Below, one piece after another: positions 62,357 to 64,000 of a stretch of 64,000 bases of DNA. Positions within the stretch are counted from its first letter, which is position 1. The number at the start of each line of letters is the position of its first letter. A program made the translations under genes and the position numbers. The DNA is from UBA7398 sp964632545. GTDB taxonomy: Bacteria; Actinomycetota; Actinomycetes; Nanopelagicales; Nanopelagicaceae. The notes under the pieces were generated by a model that saw only the letters and a program-made list of their open reading frames with translations, ran no database searches and was not told the DNA's origin. The stretch is from positions 86,432 through 150,431 of the forward strand of contig CAZWBQ010000001.1 in assembly GCA_964632545.1 (NCBI GenBank). Reading direction: 5' to 3'.

Positions 62357-63630
62357 CCAGTGCTTTGCTAGCTGACTTAAAATGGCGCGGGGCATTTGCG
62401 CAATCAACGGATGAAAAAGAATTAGCTAAACATTTAGATTCTGGATCTCGAACTCTCTATATTGGATTCGATCCAACGGCTCCGAGTTTGCATCTTGGTA
62501 ACTTGGTTCAGATGACAATTCTTCGGCGATTTCAATTGGCCGGACATAAACCGATTGCACTTGTGGGTGGCGCAACCGGACTTGTTGGGGATCCAAGCGG
62601 TAGGAATTCCGAACGTACATTGAACGATGAAGAGATAGTTGCTCAATGGCTAGAACGAATTCGCAAACAATTGGAAGGTTTCCTCGATTTTACTGCACCT
62701 AAAAATGCAGCAACCATGGCTAATAATTTGGATTGGACTGCTCCGGTATCAGCGTTGAATTTTCTGCGTGATATCGGCAAGCATTTTAGTGTAAATCAAA
62801 TGCTAGCAAAAGATTCGGTTTCCACCCGTTTAGAAAGTGGCGGAATTTCCTATACCGAATTCTCGTATCAAGTTTTGCAAGCTTATGATTTCTTGGAACT
62901 TTTCCGACGATCTAACTGCACGCTACAACTTGGCGGAAGCGATCAATGGGGCAATATCACTGCTGGACTAGATCTGATTCGTAAAGTAACGGGGGAGTCA
63001 GCTTACGCGTTGTCGGTTCCCTTACTCACTAAAAGCGACGGTGAAAAATTTGGAAAAACTGCAACGGGTTCAATTTGGCTTGATCCTACGATGACTTCGC
63101 CTTACGCGTTCTATCAATTTTTTATCAATTCCGATGATCGTGACGTTGAAAAACTTTTAAAGATTTTCTCCTTTAAATCGCATTCCGAAATCGAAGATCT
63201 TTTGCAATCCCTTGCCACAAACCCTGGCGCACGTGAAGCTCATCGCGCACTTGCTCGCGAATTAACAACTGCAATTCACGGTGTGGATGCTTGCGATAAA
63301 GTTGAATTGGCAGCGAAGGCTCTTTTTGGTCAAGGTGAAATGTCCGAATTGGATTCGGAAACTTTAGCTGGAGCACTTGCAGAATTACCGCGTACAACAA
63401 TTAGTTCAATTGATCTGATTCCAACTTGGGTAGATTTAATTGTTGCTACCGGAATTTGTGAATCTAAATCAGCAGCTCGACGTATTATTAAGGAAGGTGG
63501 CGCTTATTTAAATAATAAGAAAATTGCTACCGAAGATTTTGCCCCAAGCGCGTCTGATTTAATCGCTGGAAAATTCTTAGTCTTGCGAAAGGGTAAGAAA
63601 GATTTAGCTGCGGTTGAATTAATTAAATAG
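62353..63630 (+). CDS. tyrS: Tyrosine-tRNA ligase
   Basis: Class I synthetase, 425 aa. YIGFDPTAPSLHLGNLVQM carries the HIGH-like HLGN near residue 47, tRNA-Tyr-specific QAYDFLELF near 175, KFGKT as the KMSKS-like loop near 235, and a C-terminal S4 RNA-binding domain (about 355-425). The GTG start overlaps the argH stop (GTGA). Confidence 0.95.
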   Translation: MTSALLADLKWRGAFAQSTDEKELAKHLDSGSRTLYIGFDPTAPSLHLGNLVQMTILRRFQLAGHKPIALVGGATGLVGDPSGRNSERTLNDEEIVAQWLERIRKQLEGFLDFTAPKNAATMANNLDWTAPVSALNFLRDIGKHFSVNQMLAKDSVSTRLESGGISYTEFSYQVLQAYDFLELFRRSNCTLQLGGSDQWGNITAGLDLIRKVTGESAYALSVPLLTKSDGEKFGKTATGSIWLDPTMTSPYAFYQFFINSDDRDVEKLLKIFSFKSHSEIEDLLQSLATNPGAREAHRALARELTTAIHGVDACDKVELAAKALFGQGEMSELDSETLAGALAELPRTTISSIDLIPTWVDLIVATGICESKSAARRIIKEGGAYLNNKKIATEDFAPSASDLIAGKFLVLRKGKKDLAAVELIK

Positions 63631-63686
63631 TTAAGTAATTTTAGGAAAAAAGTTGAGGTATTGAGAGATGTCGCTCTCGAACTGAT

Positions 63687-63716
63687 TTGACCTAGCTAGA
63701 TAAAGCGCGATAGCCT
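63687..63716 (+). promoter_or_regulatory. rRNA operon promoter P1
   Basis: TTGACC (63687-63692), 18 bp spacer, TAGCCT (63711-63716). Same -35 as rpsA and P2. It lies just after tyrS. Confidence 0.65.
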
Positions 63717-63784
63717 CCGATTCTTCGTTACGAGACGGACGTTTCACGGCCGGTTAGCGAAGTAAGAACTTCCCGAGAAGCTTT

Positions 63785-63810
63785 AAAACCCTTATAAATC
63801 AAGGTTTTTT
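63785..63810 (+). terminator. Terminator-like hairpin between rrn P1 and P2
   Basis: AAAA-C-CCTT pairs with AAGGTTTT (one bulged C) across a 7-nt loop and runs into a T tract. It may end the arg-tyrS transcript, and would also attenuate transcripts from P1. Confidence 0.55.
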
Positions 63811-63848
63811 GGCTGATTTCTGCACTCAAATGTAGGGATTAGGCCAAT

Positions 63849-63877
63849 TTGACCTTAAGGCTGAGGGTGGCTAAGTT
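63849..63877 (+). promoter_or_regulatory. rRNA operon promoter P2
   Basis: TTGACC (63849-63854), 17 bp spacer, TAAGTT (63872-63877). It is the promoter nearest the rRNA leader and has ideal spacing. Confidence 0.7.
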
Positions 63878-63883
63878 TCTCCT

Positions 63884-64000
63884 TCTGCCCTCTAAAAAGG
63901 GGTGGATGCAGGTTGCCCCGAGAACGGACTGACGTCTTCGATCGGTGCGCGCCCGTACCTTGAGAACTCAACAGCGTGCCATAAGTCAATGCCAATTACC
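63884..64000 (+). other. Leader of a ribosomal RNA operon (rRNA gene beyond window)
   Basis: Non-coding sequence ending with TTGAGAACTCAACAGCGTG (63960-63978), an element I recognise from actinobacterial pre-rRNA leaders. The 16S gene should begin soon after base 64000. The whole 370-bp stretch after tyrS holds promoters, a hairpin and this leader, and no gene. Confidence 0.7.

Noticed and set aside
1..64000. Mobile elements, CRISPR arrays, prophage or defence genes
   Set aside because: No transposase, integrase, spaced repeats or atypical islands were seen; all coding matches core functions.

Overview
The window reads as a chromosomal segment of a low-GC, streamlined actinobacterium. Actinobacterial hallmarks are RbpA, WhiA, an ANTAR response regulator of the PdtaR type, a proofreading-less PolA, an InhA-like enoyl reductase, a DUF3099 protein, a suf operon led by SufR and an actinobacterial pre-rRNA leader. 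Coding is A+T-rich and extremely compact, with many ATGA, GTGA, TTGA and TAATG gene overlaps. This fits the freshwater acI / Nanopelagicales group best, but that placement is inferred from composition and gene content. I see no insertion sequence, prophage, CRISPR array or transfer signature.

Layout. 1-7.5 kb: glutamate synthase gltBD and pyruvate kinase. 7.5-13.5 kb: a tRNA with a Leu (CAA) anticodon abutting pdtaR, then a five-gene branched-chain amino acid ABC transporter. 13.5-25.6 kb: a divergent thioesterase/polA pair, rpsA with a strong terminator, coaE, and uvrB-uvrA-uvrC. 25.6-32.3 kb: rapZ-yvcK-whiA, gap-pgk-tpiA-secG and rbpA. 32.3-39.5 kb: a DEAD-box helicase with a structured leader, then on the minus strand ctaA-tkt-tal-pgi. 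39.5-47.8 kb: sufR-B-D-ferredoxin-C-S-U-T and an ABC exporter. 47.8-50.4 kb: SURF1 and DUF3099 (minus) opposite fabG-fabI. 50.4-56.2 kb: infC-rpmI-rplT-rRNA methyltransferase and pheST. 56.2-63.6 kb: an ArgR-controlled argC-J-B-D-R-H operon ending in tyrS. 63.6-64 kb: two promoters and the leader of a ribosomal RNA operon that continues past the window.

The genes serve core functions: nitrogen assimilation, lower glycolysis and the non-oxidative pentose phosphate branch, Fe-S cluster and heme a assembly, fatty-acid elongation, excision repair, translation and arginine synthesis. The order resembles the backbone of larger actinobacterial genomes with intervening genes removed. zwf-opcA-pgl, ctaB, argF and argG are missing from their usual slots.

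The most striking regulatory pattern is at the starts of transcription units. At least ten carry a TANNNT -10 element exactly 6 or 7 nt before an ATG or GTG and lack a usable ribosome binding site, which predicts leaderless mRNAs. Other points to examine are a class I-shaped tRNA with a leucine anticodon one nucleotide from pdtaR, two tandem ARG boxes over the argC promoter, an ATC-initiated infC behind a structured leader, and a terminator-like hairpin between two rrn promoters.
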